64,000 bases of DNA from Dyadobacter sp. NIV53 (GCF_019711195.1 NZ_CP081299.1:3286001-3350000); one strand, 5' to 3'; counted from the stretch's first letter, positions 17,088 to 27,403 are shown. The notes: generated from the letters alone by a model not told the origin. Numbers and translations: made by a program.

Positions 17088-18251
17088 ATGATCGAACGAA
17101 TTGCGGCAAAAAAAATACTTCAGTTAGCAAGTGTATTTAAGTCAGTTGCTGTAACTGGCCCCAGACAGTCAGGGAAGACTACCTTGGTAAAAACACTTTT
17201 TCCGGATAAAACTTATTTATCATTGGAAAATCCGGATACGCGAAGGTTTGCCATTGAAGATCCCAGAGGCTTTTTAAAGAGGTATGAGAATGGTGCAATT
17301 TTCGATGAAGTACAAAGAACGCCTGAATTATTTTCTTATTTACAGGAAGTTCTGGATCAATCATCAGTACCTGGCCGCTTTATTCTTACAGGCTCGAACA
17401 ATTTTCTTCTTCAGCAAAATATATCTCAAAGTCTGGCTGGCAGAATAGCAATTTTAAATTTGTTACCATTCAGCACGGTCGAATTATTTCCTGACCAACA
17501 GACTACACCTGATGAAAATGAACTGATTTTGAAAGGATTATATCCTCCAATTTATGATTTAAATATTCCTCCCGAAGACTGGTTTCCCAATTACCTTCGC
17601 ACGTATATTGACAGAGATGTACGTCAGATAAAAAATATTACTGATCTTATCGTATTCGAGCGGTTTATTCGTCTCTTAGCAGGAAGAACAGGCCAGGAAT
17701 TAAATTTTACCTCTCTGGCTGTTGAAACCGGAGTTGATACGAAAACCATCCAATCCTGGATAGGTATTCTTGAAAGTAGTTTTATCATCTATTTGCTCAG
17801 GCCACATTACAAAAACTTCAATAAAACTCTTGTAAAACGGCCAAAAGTTTATTTTTATGACACCGGGCTGGTTTGTTCTTTATTAGGTATTATTACTACA
17901 AACCAGTTATTACAACACCCTTTGCGAGGCAGTTTATTCGAATGTCTGGTAATTACAGAACTATTAAAAAAACGTACAAATGCCGGAAAGCAGATTAATT
18001 TATACTATTGGAGAGATAAAACCGGCCACGAAGTAGACGTTATTATTGACAATGGCACTTCGCTTCTGCCTTTAGAAATTAAAGCAGGAAGGACAATAAA
18101 CAGTGAATTTTTTAAAAGTCTGACTTATTGGAATAAACTCAGTGAAGAACAGTCAGGATTTATTGTCTATGCCGGAAATCAGGAAGAAGATCGTTCTAAT
18201 GGAATTAGTGTTATTAACTGGTTTACAATGGTCAAACGAGCCGAAATATAA
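17088..18251 (+). CDS. AAA-type ATPase with DUF4143 domain
   Basis: The 387-residue protein has Walker A GPRQSGKT (residues 24-31), the Walker B-like AIFDEVQRTPEL, sensor LTGSNNFLL, and a C-terminal DUF4143 domain with VYFYDTGLVCSLLG and YYWRDKTGHEVDVII. The last stretch resembles a restriction-nuclease-like core. The family is widespread in Bacteroidota and archaea; its role is unknown, though it is often found with mobile or defence genes. ATG 17088 is preferred over TTG 17082. The palindrome ends 10 bases upstream and leaves no room for a normal leader. Confidence 0.88.
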   Translation: MIERIAAKKILQLASVFKSVAVTGPRQSGKTTLVKTLFPDKTYLSLENPDTRRFAIEDPRGFLKRYENGAIFDEVQRTPELFSYLQEVLDQSSVPGRFILTGSNNFLLQQNISQSLAGRIAILNLLPFSTVELFPDQQTTPDENELILKGLYPPIYDLNIPPEDWFPNYLRTYIDRDVRQIKNITDLIVFERFIRLLAGRTGQELNFTSLAVETGVDTKTIQSWIGILESSFIIYLLRPHYKNFNKTLVKRPKVYFYDTGLVCSLLGIITTNQLLQHPLRGSLFECLVITELLKKRTNAGKQINLYYWRDKTGHEVDVIIDNGTSLLPLEIKAGRTINSEFFKSLTYWNKLSEEQSGFIVYAGNQEEDRSNGISVINWFTMVKRAEI

Positions 18252-18317
18252 GGTTTGGCAACTTTCTAGCGGAGCCTGCCTGGTACTGCCAGATCTATTC
18301 AACTATCCCAATCCACC

Positions 18318-19223
18318 TTAATTTACCGCGTGGCGGTCAGCCTCTTTCATAAAATCCAATATCTCATCGTAACGATTATTCCAGGGGTTAAAAAACTGGA
18401 TAATCATCGGAATATGCTTTTTGCCTTTCAGAATATGGTAAGGCGTTCCCGGAGCAAAATCCTTTAATGCCTTAACAAATTTTTCATTGCTTTTTGAAAT
18501 GGAAGGATACGTTTTGCCACCCTGATAAATAAGCATCGGAGGCATATTTTTGTGCAAATAATAAAGAGGCGTGGCTTGTTTCCAGATTTTCGGGTCAGAA
18601 GTGAAAGTTCTAAGGTACGTATGATCTTTCCCCAGTTTTTCTTCCATCAGATAACCATACATGTCCAGTCCTGCTGCGTCTATCAGGATAGTACCAACAA
18701 TCGGATTTTTTATTCCTAAGTCTTCAAAGTATGTATTATCAATGGAAATTAATGCAGCCAGATGACCACCTGCAGAATGGCCGGAAATAAATATTCGTTC
18801 AGGATTTCCTCCATATGTAATGATATTCTCTTTTACCCACTTCACAGATTGGGCAGAAGCAATGGCCATTTCCTTGTAATTGGCGTCAGGACTAAGTGGG
18901 TAATCAATAATAACGCATACTATTCCTTTTTTAGCCCAGTGACTTCCTATGATGTTGTATTGTGATTTTTTTCCGGAGTTCCAGTTTCCTCCATGAATAA
19001 AAATAAGGACATCGTTTAATTTCTGATGCTTGTGAGGGGCAAAAATATTAAGCTGCTGTTCAACTTTACCCGTAGCATTTTCCGGTTTTAAGTAAACTAT
19101 ATCTTTTGATCTCGAAATCCTTTTAAAGGAGCAACCCGAAAGTGTAAGCAAAAATGCAGCTGCTACGATAGACAAAATAATAAGCGTAATACGAAGTTCT
19201 GATTTCAAAATAAACGACAACAA
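18318..19223 (-). CDS. alpha/beta-hydrolase lipoprotein (esterase-like)
   Basis: The N-terminal signal with lipobox LTLSGC predicts a lipoprotein. The enzyme part has the oxyanion-hole motif IHGGNW, the nucleophile elbow GHSAGG and a late histidine in KGKKHIPM, as in carboxylesterases of the BD-FAE/arylformamidase type. The substrate is unknown; an ester-bound acyl or acetyl group on a polysaccharide is possible. It stands alone, convergent with the DUF4143 gene. Confidence 0.87.
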   Translation of the reverse strand: MLSFILKSELRITLIILSIVAAAFLLTLSGCSFKRISRSKDIVYLKPENATGKVEQQLNIFAPHKHQKLNDVLIFIHGGNWNSGKKSQYNIIGSHWAKKGIVCVIIDYPLSPDANYKEMAIASAQSVKWVKENIITYGGNPERIFISGHSAGGHLAALISIDNTYFEDLGIKNPIVGTILIDAAGLDMYGYLMEEKLGKDHTYLRTFTSDPKIWKQATPLYYLHKNMPPMLIYQGGKTYPSISKSNEKFVKALKDFAPGTPYHILKGKKHIPMIIQFFNPWNNRYDEILDFMKEADRHAVN

Positions 19224-19411
19224 GTGTGAATGATAGTGTTAACAAACCTACGCTTATAGGACGCATATAGATGTAACCAGTAACTGGTTCAGGAAGAAAA
19301 TAAAGATGTAAAAAAATGTTAAGTACGAACTATCAGCAGAAAATGCAGTTCGTTTTTTAATGAATTGAAATCCGGGTGCTGTAGTTTTTCTTTACTCGTT
19401 CACTTAATAAA

Positions 19412-19462
19412 ATTTTGATTTTCTGTCTATTGAGGTTAATGCAACAAACAGAAAATCAAAAT
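19412..19462 (-). terminator. terminator-like hairpin after the CDGSH gene
   Basis: A perfect 15-bp stem (19412-19426 with 19448-19462) has a 21-base loop, 3 bases past the CDGSH stop. On the minus strand the distal arm is followed by a short T-rich stretch. Confidence 0.65.
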
Positions 19463-19465
19463 AAT

Positions 19466-19690
19466 TTAAGCCTTTTTTGGAGGCAGGTCAAATGCAACAG
19501 CATTGTGTTCGAAATGTGCTTTATGAGCTCCGTCGCAGAAAGGTTTGTTTGCGGACATACCGCAGCGGCAAATGGAAACGACTGTTCTGCCTTGTAATCC
19601 GTAGGTGTTTCCCTGCATATCAACGATCTCAAAATCGCCGTCTACTTTTACAGAACCGTTGTTATTGATTGTAAGTCTTGTCATGGTCAT
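19466..19690 (-). CDS. CDGSH iron-sulfur domain protein
   Basis: This 74-residue protein carries the mitoNEET-type 2Fe-2S motif CRCGMSANKPFCDGAH, supplying three Cys and one His ligand. The short N-terminal strands (MTRLTINNNGSVKVDGDF) are typical of bacterial one-motif CDGSH proteins. It is presumably a redox or Fe-S transfer protein in the cytoplasm. Start is ATG 19690 or the second Met two codons on. Confidence 0.92.
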   Translation of the reverse strand: MTMTRLTINNNGSVKVDGDFEIVDMQGNTYGLQGRTVVSICRCGMSANKPFCDGAHKAHFEHNAVAFDLPPKKA

Positions 19691-19801
19691 GGTGAATTTT
19701 CCATCAAAGGTAATTAGCCATGTTCATACAAAAACATTCAAATGCCTGTTTAGGATGAATCCAAATTCCCGTTGCGGAAGAAAACCAGCCCGGAAACACG
19801 G

Positions 19802-21774
19802 CTAATTTACAGGCAAATACTTGGTTATGATTTTGATGAGTTCTTCTGACTTAAAAGGTTTGGTAACGAAATCATTGAAATGACATTCGGCAATTTCGGG
19901 TGTGCTTTCCGCAAAAGTATCTGCGGTAAAGGCAATAGCAGGGATTTGTGAATAAGCCGGAAGCGATTTGCGTATAATTTTCATTGCAGTAACGCCATCC
20001 ATAACGGGCATCTGCAAATCCATTAAAATAATATCAAATTCTTGTTTTTCAAGTATATCCAATACCTCCTGTCCATTATTACACACGATAAAATCAGCAC
20101 CCCATTTGCGTAGTAAGTGTTTTAGTAATATCTGATTTGCCAGTATATCTTCAGCCGCAAGAATACGATATCCCTGAAGTGAAAGATCTTTGGCAATATC
20201 TGTACTGGGTTTTACTATTGGTTTCATACTTTTTTTGAAATTCAAACACACACAAAATGTAGTACCTTGGCCCAACTGGCTTTTGGCTGTAATAGAGCCA
20301 TTCATAAGCTCTGTAATTTTACGGGTAATGGTTAAGCCAAGACCTGTTCCTCCAAAATATCTGCTCGCGTTATTTTGATGCGCCTGTGAAAAGCTATCAA
20401 AAATGACACCAAGCTTATCTTCTGAAATACCAATGCCCGAATCGCTGACTTCTATCATCAGGTCGACCTGGTCATATAAATCTTTTTCTACTTTTATTGA
20501 TAAACGAACGAAACCTTTGTCAGTAAATTTTAAAGCGTTGTCTAATAAATTAACCAGTATCTGGTTAAGACGGTAAGCATCCCCAATGAGAAAGTTTGGA
20601 ACCTTGTCGGACACGTTAAATGCCAAAGCTATATTCTTTTCCCTTGCTTTGGCTTCAAAAATGTTTTGGAGGTGCCCCAGTTTTTCTTTCAGATCAAATT
20701 CAAAACTTTCCAGATCGAATTTTCCCGCTTCAATTTTAGAAAAATCAAGAATATCATTCAGTATAACCATCAGGTTATCAGCCGAGTACTTAATGGTGTT
20801 AAGGTATCTTTGGTCCTGTCCGGTAAAATTGTTTTCGAGCAGCAAATCCGTAAATCCAATGATAGCATTCATCGGTGTACGAATTTCATGGCTCATTGTT
20901 GACAGGAAATCAGATTTGATCCGCAATGCTTCTTCTGCATCCTTTTTCGCACGGATCAGTTCTTTTTCATCGAATTTTCTTTTGGTGATATCTATGGCCG
21001 TACCCAATACTTCCTGCACTTCGCCCCTGCTGTTCCGTTTAAAGGGAACTTCACGCGTTATAATCCAAACCTCCGAGCCGTTTTTATGCTTTAAGCGAAA
21101 TTCCTTTTCTATCACTTCCCCGTCTTTTATCCAATGCCTGATGTAGTGGTAGTGCTTACGGAATATTAACTGGTCCTGATCATTGATGATTTTAAGGAAA
21201 ACACTGCCTGTTTCCGGTACCAGGTCATCATCGGTGTATCCTAAAATATTCCATATCTGTTTGTTATGAAAAATATTAATCCATTTTTCTATATCAATAA
21301 CATAAATAATATTGGGAGACAATAGAGCTATCTGGTCTATAAACTCTTCTTTTTTCGTTAGTTCCTGCTGTGTCTCCTGCCTTTTCCATTCCATTTCAAG
21401 CATTTGATTCATGGTATGAAAGGTTTTGTTGAGCTTTTCCGCATTAACCTCCGACTTTGGAAAATAATCCATAGCTCCTGCCTTCATCATTTCCACTGCA
21501 ATCCGCTCGTCCCCCTGTGAAGTGAGTACCACAACAGGCAGCTGAGGTACCATTCTTTTTATTTTTTTAACAACTCCAGACCATTTGTCCTCGGTAGCTG
21601 ATAATCAAGAAATATACATCCGGGCAGCCATGTTTCCAACGCAAACAGAGCGTCCTCTGCACATTTATAAATTCTGATCTCTTCAATTTCAACCTGGCTT
21701 TTTTTAATTGCACGCTGGAATTCCATAGCATCAAAATTGTCATCTTCAACTAACAAAATAGTCAATGGCATCAT
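19802..21774 (-). pseudogene. hybrid histidine kinase REC-PAS-HisKA-HATPase-REC, one-base frameshift
   Basis: The receiver N-terminus (21774-21559: LLVEDDNFDAMEF, phospho-Asp in CIFLDYQLP) continues in the next frame (21553-19802) with VVVLTSQGDERIAVEMMKAGAMDYFPKS. A PAS domain, HisKA box STMSHEIRTPMNAIIGF, ATPase boxes (VSDSGIGI, GGTGLGLTI) and a second receiver with MDLQMPVMDG follow. The frames join if the A7 run (T7 at 21562-21568 on the + strand) had eight bases. It could be a sequencing indel; note that TTA-AAA-AAA is also an in-phase -1 slippery site. It is the last gene of the FIST signalling operon. Confidence 0.88.
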
Positions 21775-21800
21775 AAAATTGGGGAGAAGAGCGGATTAAT

Positions 21801-22232
21801 TCATTCTGGGTATTCGCAGAGTGTCCAATAACTGTTTAAAGTGGAAACTGCTGCGATGAACCTGTCCATGGACAAAGGTTTTAATATATAACCGGCTACA
21901 TTCAGATTAAAAGCATCTATTTTGTCACCATCTTCATTAGAGGTAGTCATCACAAAAACAGATAATGCGCTTAATTCAGGATCATTACGAATTTCTTTAA
22001 GGAACTCGATGCCTCCCATTCTGGGCATGTTGAGATCCAGCAGAATAATTTTTGGTTTTACTGCATCAACTTCTTTCGAACGAAGTAATTCCAGAGCTTC
22101 AATACCGTTGTGAGCTATTATGAGCGGATTAGAAATATTATTTTTCTTGAATGCACGCTTTACATTCATAATATCTACCTCATCGTCTTCAACCAATAAG
22201 ATTTTCATGGGAATCGCATTTGAAATGGACAT
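21801..22232 (-). CDS. single-domain response regulator (CheY/Rcp1-like)
   Basis: The 143-residue receiver domain alone has acidic pair EDDEVD, phospho-acceptor Asp in ILLDLNMP, switch Thr/Ser in VFVMTTS and Lys in GYILKP. Rcp1-type regulators lacking an output domain usually take phosphate from a neighbouring PAS/phytochrome-like kinase and pass it on or act by binding. Here the kinase is immediately upstream and a hybrid kinase 26 bases downstream, suggesting a phosphorelay shuttle. Confidence 0.9.
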   Translation of the reverse strand: MSISNAIPMKILLVEDDEVDIMNVKRAFKKNNISNPLIIAHNGIEALELLRSKEVDAVKPKIILLDLNMPRMGGIEFLKEIRNDPELSALSVFVMTTSNEDGDKIDAFNLNVAGYILKPLSMDRFIAAVSTLNSYWTLCEYPE

Positions 22233-22295
22233 TGTAGTACTGTTAGAATTAGTGGTTTTGAATTTATATTAAAAATGTAAGTACTTGTGAAATAA

Positions 22296-23636
22296 TCAAT
22301 TAACTGTATTTTTTATTTCTACTTTTGGCCAGGAGAAAAAGAAAACGGTGCCTTCGTTCATTGTTGACTGCACCCGTATTACGCCTCCTTTTTCGTCAAT
22401 AATCTTTTTTACAATTGCGAGCCCCACACCGGTACTTTCGACTTCATCCCTGGCTTGCAGCGTTTGAAAAATAATGAAGATTTTCTCATGAAATTCCGGG
22501 CTGATACCCGGGCCATTATCTTTTACAAAGAAATCAATATTAAAGCCTGTGTCTTTCCAGCCAATTGTGATGATGATATTGGGCTTGTCATTGTATTTTA
22601 TTCCATTGGAAATCAGGTTCTGAAGAATTTGTCCCAATGTTATCTTTTCTGAAATAAGCTCAAGGCCGGGATCTCCTTCAATGACAAACTGAATCTTTTG
22701 TTTGATACCAAAAGTCTCACAAAGGTCATCCACGACCGTTTTAACCAGAAACCTTTCCTTAACCGTTTTGATCCTGCCCGCTCTGGAATAGGACAATATT
22801 CCGTTGATAAGGTTTTCCATGCGATGCACCCTGCCCCGCAATAATTTAAACTGGTCTTTTGTTTCCCCTTCGATCAGATGGCTGATGTCTTCTTCAATCC
22901 ATTCTGATAAATTATTGATGGCTCTCAGGGGAGCTTTTAAATCATGGCTGACGACGTAAGCAAACTGATCCAGTTCTGTATTGATTTTTTCCAGATCATG
23001 CATATATGATTTAAGCTTTTTCTCGGCTTCCACACGCTCGGAAACATCTACAAAAGTTCCGATATAACCTACATGCTGCTGGTCTGACGAAGTATGATGG
23101 CTCAGCGATATTGCCAGCCATTTCTCAGTTCGGTCAGCAGTAGTAATCCTGACCGTATCTTCTATTATTTTTTTTTCTGAATTAAACAGTGCCGCAATCT
23201 GGTTTTGAGCTTCTCCCTGTGAAATTGTGAAATCCCTCCAGTTTTTGTTCAGGCTTTCAGCAACGGTATACCCGGTTACTACTTCCCAGGCGTTGTTGAG
23301 GTAAATAATATTTTCATCAATATCGAGCTGAACGAGCACTTCTGTTATACTGCTTACAACTTCTTCCAGCCTTTTACTGCTAAATGCCGCTTCTTCCGTT
23401 TTTTCCTGAGCTATGCGGCTAAGCTCTCTGTTTGTTTTAAATAATTCGTTCGAACTTTGTTCAAGAATATGCTCCACACGTCCGAGGTCTTCCTGAAATT
23501 CTGTGTAGGCCTGGCTTACTGAGGCTAAAAATTCGAGCATGCGCGGGTCATCGGCCAGTTCGCCTGGCAGCGACTTTCGCATCTGACGTTTTAAAAGCCT
23601 GTGATAATTAATTTCAGTTGAGTTTGGTGACAGCAT
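22296..23636 (-). CDS. PAS-domain sensor histidine kinase
   Basis: This 446-residue soluble kinase has an N-terminal helical region and a coiled stretch (about 50-100), then a PAS domain (VVSSITEVLVQLDIDENIIYL to VGYIGTFVDVSERV), HisKA with the phospho-His in YVVSHDLKAPLRAINN, and HATPase boxes (NLISNGIKYND, VKDNGPGI, STGVGLAIVKKI). There is no membrane segment, so it senses a cytoplasmic signal or partner. It starts one base after the FIST gene ends, which implies coupled translation and a FIST-kinase complex. Confidence 0.92.
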   Translation of the reverse strand: MLSPNSTEINYHRLLKRQMRKSLPGELADDPRMLEFLASVSQAYTEFQEDLGRVEHILEQSSNELFKTNRELSRIAQEKTEEAAFSSKRLEEVVSSITEVLVQLDIDENIIYLNNAWEVVTGYTVAESLNKNWRDFTISQGEAQNQIAALFNSEKKIIEDTVRITTADRTEKWLAISLSHHTSSDQQHVGYIGTFVDVSERVEAEKKLKSYMHDLEKINTELDQFAYVVSHDLKAPLRAINNLSEWIEEDISHLIEGETKDQFKLLRGRVHRMENLINGILSYSRAGRIKTVKERFLVKTVVDDLCETFGIKQKIQFVIEGDPGLELISEKITLGQILQNLISNGIKYNDKPNIIITIGWKDTGFNIDFFVKDNGPGISPEFHEKIFIIFQTLQARDEVESTGVGLAIVKKIIDEKGGVIRVQSTMNEGTVFFFSWPKVEIKNTVN

Positions 23637-23637
23637 T

Positions 23638-24762
23638 TTATTCTTCCCTGAAAGTGGTAATTGTCATTGTTTGGTTGTGTAATTCACAAAACGCATTTTT
23701 ATTAAAAGGAGCCAATTCTCCATAGGAATAAAAACCTGCTATTGCCGGCTTTCCTAATACATCTGAGACGCACTCCACTTCTTCCTCTACAATTTGCTTC
23801 AAAACAAGCTTCCTTCCCACACAACTAACCAGAAGTGCGAATTCGGGCATGCTTTCCGTTCCTTCCAGTGCCACAAAGGCAGCCTCTTCTGCTCCTGTGA
23901 TCAACCGGTCGTTGTTGGCTTTCATTAATCTTACAAATGATCCTTCGGGAATATCACCAGCGAAAGTCAGGCTTTTATTTTCCTCACTGATTCCCAAAAT
24001 TGTTCTTACAACGGGCGCACGGTCTTCACTATCCCTCATGCTCAATGGAAATAATAAAGCGGAAGCCGGAAGATTTTTGGCTTTCTCACCCAGAAACGAT
24101 TTATACAGATCCAGGGCCGGCTCTCCATCAATTTCATAAAGAACATTTTCATGTGATCTGGTTACTGTCCTGTCCAGCCCGAAACTATCCCAGCCTCCCC
24201 GCGATCCAAATCCAACTGAAATGGATTCGCCGTAAAAGCCAATTGCTGCAACACTTTCGGTGGCTACATTCCCGTTCGGTTCCAGGATTACCGTTTTAGT
24301 AAAATTAGGCCCGTCGCCAGCCAATCCACCAGTTAAAGTAACGGTCGGCGCTAGTCCTGCAATCATGCCTTTCACCAGATCAGTGCCATTTACCCTCGTA
24401 CCATCGGATACCACAAAAATATGTTTAAGCCCGTCCGGCGGAAGTAAAGAGACAAGCTTTTTACCGGCTTCCATACTGTCAAAATCAACATCGGTAAGGG
24501 CAACTTTAGCCGAGGCAAGGGGTGTATTCTCAAACACTATACCTGTGACTACTATGGTGTTATCGCTAACAGACTCCCCTGCAATTTCCCCGGCAGTAGA
24601 GCAACCGGAAAAAACCGCATTCTGATACTTTTCATGTAATTCATCAGGTATTTGGCTCTTTTCCAGAAGTTCTCTGTTACCAAATATAAAAATCAGGTCG
24701 GGAGTAAAAGAGAATGGCTCTGCCGGCGTTTCACCAGCATATACCAGTTGTTGCGTATTCAT
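23638..24762 (-). CDS. FIST-domain sensor protein
   Basis: This 374-residue cytoplasmic protein has FIST N and C domains: an N-terminal half with VFSGCSTAGEI and IFVVSDGTRVNGTDLVKG, and a C-terminal half with DGEPALDLYKSFLGE and AIAGFYSYGELAPF. FIST proteins are small-ligand or haem sensors; some FIST haemoproteins (NosP) sense nitric oxide and control a neighbouring histidine kinase. It heads the operon FIST, kinase, response regulator, hybrid kinase. The ligand cannot be told from sequence. Confidence 0.88.
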   Translation of the reverse strand: MNTQQLVYAGETPAEPFSFTPDLIFIFGNRELLEKSQIPDELHEKYQNAVFSGCSTAGEIAGESVSDNTIVVTGIVFENTPLASAKVALTDVDFDSMEAGKKLVSLLPPDGLKHIFVVSDGTRVNGTDLVKGMIAGLAPTVTLTGGLAGDGPNFTKTVILEPNGNVATESVAAIGFYGESISVGFGSRGGWDSFGLDRTVTRSHENVLYEIDGEPALDLYKSFLGEKAKNLPASALLFPLSMRDSEDRAPVVRTILGISEENKSLTFAGDIPEGSFVRLMKANNDRLITGAEEAAFVALEGTESMPEFALLVSCVGRKLVLKQIVEEEVECVSDVLGKPAIAGFYSYGELAPFNKNAFCELHNQTMTITTFREE

Positions 24763-24898
24763 TACAAAAGAAGCTTTTTGAATTGAGGTTATTAGATGAA
24801 CAAGTTACAAAAAGTTTTATCTTTAAAAAAATAGTTCATGCTGCCGAAAAAATACTTCTACCGGATCATAACCAACGTTATAAAAAAATACTATTTTT

Positions 24899-26239
24899 CT
24901 AGCTGATCGAAGGAAATGAAATACCCTTTATTTTACGGAATAATTCCACTGCATACAGGTCAGTCATACCCGAAACGAAATCCAGCACAGTCTGAATTCT
25001 TGAATATTCATCCGTGCTTTTTGTTATAAACTGCTTTGGTATCAGCTCTACCAGCTTTTTCGTATAATGTGAATTGTTGTTTAAATAAGCAGGAATAAAT
25101 TCTTCCAAAAGTCCGCCCATCACCTTATAACCAGCCACTTCGATCTGTACAACAGACGAATAGTTATATATTTTTTTAACAGAAATCGTTTCAATTTCTT
25201 TCATTACCGTTCTGTACGGTTCGTCGATGCGGTCAATCAGGCTAAAATTAAAATCACCATTTAAAATATTTCCCTGTTCATTATAAAACAGCGACGAGCA
25301 GGCCATGATGAGTACATTAATTGCTTTCGCCCTGAGCAGGCTGATCTTCGCATCGTCATCTTCAATGTCCGCCAATCGCGCAGGTAAATCAGGATCATTG
25401 CACAACCTGAGAAGCAACTCTTCAACGTCCTTGTAAGACAGGATTTTCAGGCGGTGTGCATCTTCCAGATCAATAATATTATAACAAATATCGTCTGCCG
25501 CCTCTACCAGATAAACTATCGGGTGTCTTTTATAAATTAGCAAATCGTTCTCCACTTTCTCCAATCCGAGATCTGTGGCAATTCTCTGAAACCCTGATTG
25601 CTCGGATTGAAAGAAACCGTATTTTTTAGTATAAATTTTCGATTTGTCATTAGCCAGCGATTCACACGGATATTTTGCAATTGACGCCAGTGTCGAATAA
25701 GTAAGGGCAAAACTGCCATAACCTTTCCCTGCATACGGATGCGTTAAAATCCGGAAAGCATTGGCATTTCCTTCAAAATTTGTTAGATCTTTCCACTGAG
25801 CTTCTGTCACTTTATCTTTATAATCCAGCCCTTTATCATTGGTAAAGTAATGCGAAATTGCAGCTTCACCCGAATGGCCAAAGGCCGGATTTCCCAGATC
25901 ATGCGCCAGACAAGCGGCAGCAACTATATTTCCGATTTCACTGATAAGCGGGAGTCTTTCATCAATTCCCGGCTCGTCATTTTTTATTTTATTATAAAAA
26001 ATCCTTCCCAAGGAACGGCCAACACTGGCAACTTCCAAACTATGTGTCAACCGGTTATGTACAAACACGCTTCCCGGTAAAGGAAAAACCTGCGTTTTGT
26101 TCTGTAATCTGCGAAAAGGGGAAGAAAATATCAGCCTGTCATAATCACGTTGAAATTCGGAACGCGCCTCTGCCTGATCTTCAATATATTTATCTTCACT
26201 TCCCCATCGTTTTGCAGAGAGTAACTTTTCCCACTTCAT
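24899..26239 (-). CDS. dgt: deoxyguanosinetriphosphate triphosphohydrolase (dGTPase)
   Basis: The 446-residue HD-domain protein opens with FSSPFRRLQNKTQVFPL and contains the first metal His in HNRLTHSLEVASVGRSLG and the HD pair in AACLAHDLGNPAFGHSGE. The distal Asp lies in EAADDICYNIIDLEDA. dGTPases hydrolyse dGTP to deoxyguanosine and triphosphate, controlling dNTP pools. The length is normal. It is divergent from the DUF3500 gene. Confidence 0.93.
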   Translation of the reverse strand: MKWEKLLSAKRWGSEDKYIEDQAEARSEFQRDYDRLIFSSPFRRLQNKTQVFPLPGSVFVHNRLTHSLEVASVGRSLGRIFYNKIKNDEPGIDERLPLISEIGNIVAAACLAHDLGNPAFGHSGEAAISHYFTNDKGLDYKDKVTEAQWKDLTNFEGNANAFRILTHPYAGKGYGSFALTYSTLASIAKYPCESLANDKSKIYTKKYGFFQSEQSGFQRIATDLGLEKVENDLLIYKRHPIVYLVEAADDICYNIIDLEDAHRLKILSYKDVEELLLRLCNDPDLPARLADIEDDDAKISLLRAKAINVLIMACSSLFYNEQGNILNGDFNFSLIDRIDEPYRTVMKEIETISVKKIYNYSSVVQIEVAGYKVMGGLLEEFIPAYLNNNSHYTKKLVELIPKQFITKSTDEYSRIQTVLDFVSGMTDLYAVELFRKIKGISFPSIS

Positions 26240-26277
26240 TGTTTTTATTATTTAAGACAAACAAAATTAGCTGCATG

Positions 26278-27342
26278 ATGGAAAAGTTACGATTAATATC
26301 GGTACTGCTTTTGACAATTATTATTTCTTCCGGCTTTGCCAGTGGTTTTAATAATGCCATTACTGAAAAGGATGAGGTGCTTGCAAAAAAAATGTCGGCA
26401 GCAGTAAATACTTTTATCAAGACATTAAATCCTGAACAAAAAAACGTGGCTGTTACTGATTTTGAGAACAATGTACGTTTTGACTGGCATTATATACCAC
26501 GGGAAAGAAAAGGACTTACGCTCAAAAAAATGAAACCGGAACAGCGTGCGGCTGCCATGGCAATAGTACATTTGATGATGAGCCGGGAAGGATATCAGAA
26601 AACGGAAGCGATCATTGACCTGGAAAATGTTTTACGCGTAGTTGAAAACCGCCCACCCAATGATACATACCGCGATCCTGAAAATTTCGCATTCCTGATC
26701 TATGGCAATCCTGGCAATGATCCATGGGGATGGAGTGTGGAAGGACATCATTTATCTTTGCACTTTACTTCAATGAATGGTCAGATTGCCTTTATGCCTG
26801 GATTTATGGGCAGTAATCCGGGGAAAGTTCTGGCGGAAGTTCCGCAAAAAGGAAAACGTATTCTGGCAGATGAACAGGATATTGCCTTCGAATTGTTACA
26901 TAGCCTGAATGCGGCACAATTGAAAACAGTATTGCTTGGAACTGAGTCTCCAAATGAAATTTTCACCGCAAACAGCCGGAAAGCTTCACTGGAAAAAATG
27001 CAGGGATTGGCGATGAAAGACATGAATGCAGAACAACAGGCTGTTTTCAAAAAACTGATCCGGATATATTTACAGCGTTACCACATTACACTGAAAAACC
27101 AGCAATGGACTGAACTTGAAAAAGCAGGGCTTGACCAGATCCATTTTGCATGGATGGGCGATCAGCAAGCAGAAATCGGTGCGGGTCACGGACAATATTA
27201 CCGTATTCATGGCCCTACATTCCTGATCGAATTTGATAATACCCAAAACGGCGGAAATCACATTCACTCCGTTGTAAGGGATTTAAAGAACGATTTTGGC
27301 GAGGATATGCTGCGGGAACATTATGCTAAAAAGCACCGGTAG
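26278..27342 (+). CDS. secreted DUF3500 protein
   Basis: The start is set at ATG 26278 (a second ATG at 26275), because a Sec signal (LRLISVLLLTIIISSGFASG) follows at once. The 354-residue protein has the DUF3500 features: FDWHYIPRERKGLTLKKM, GNPWGWS-like NDPWGWSVEGHHLSLHFT, and a C-terminal GQYYRIHGPTFLIEFDNTQ with NHIHSVVRD. The function is unknown; the pattern of His residues suggests a metal site. It is monocistronic and divergent from dgt. Confidence 0.88.
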   Translation: MEKLRLISVLLLTIIISSGFASGFNNAITEKDEVLAKKMSAAVNTFIKTLNPEQKNVAVTDFENNVRFDWHYIPRERKGLTLKKMKPEQRAAAMAIVHLMMSREGYQKTEAIIDLENVLRVVENRPPNDTYRDPENFAFLIYGNPGNDPWGWSVEGHHLSLHFTSMNGQIAFMPGFMGSNPGKVLAEVPQKGKRILADEQDIAFELLHSLNAAQLKTVLLGTESPNEIFTANSRKASLEKMQGLAMKDMNAEQQAVFKKLIRIYLQRYHITLKNQQWTELEKAGLDQIHFAWMGDQQAEIGAGHGQYYRIHGPTFLIEFDNTQNGGNHIHSVVRDLKNDFGEDMLREHYAKKHR

Positions 27343-27403
27343 GGAGATCTGAATTCACATTGAAAAGTTCAAAGTAAAAAGTTCACAGCTCGCTTTCAAA
27401 AGT

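Noticed and set aside
20586..21146. 186-residue ORF antisense to the hybrid kinase
   Set aside because: It lies wholly opposite the well-conserved HisKA/PAS region; composition (Ser/Phe/Leu-rich) is that of a shadow frame.
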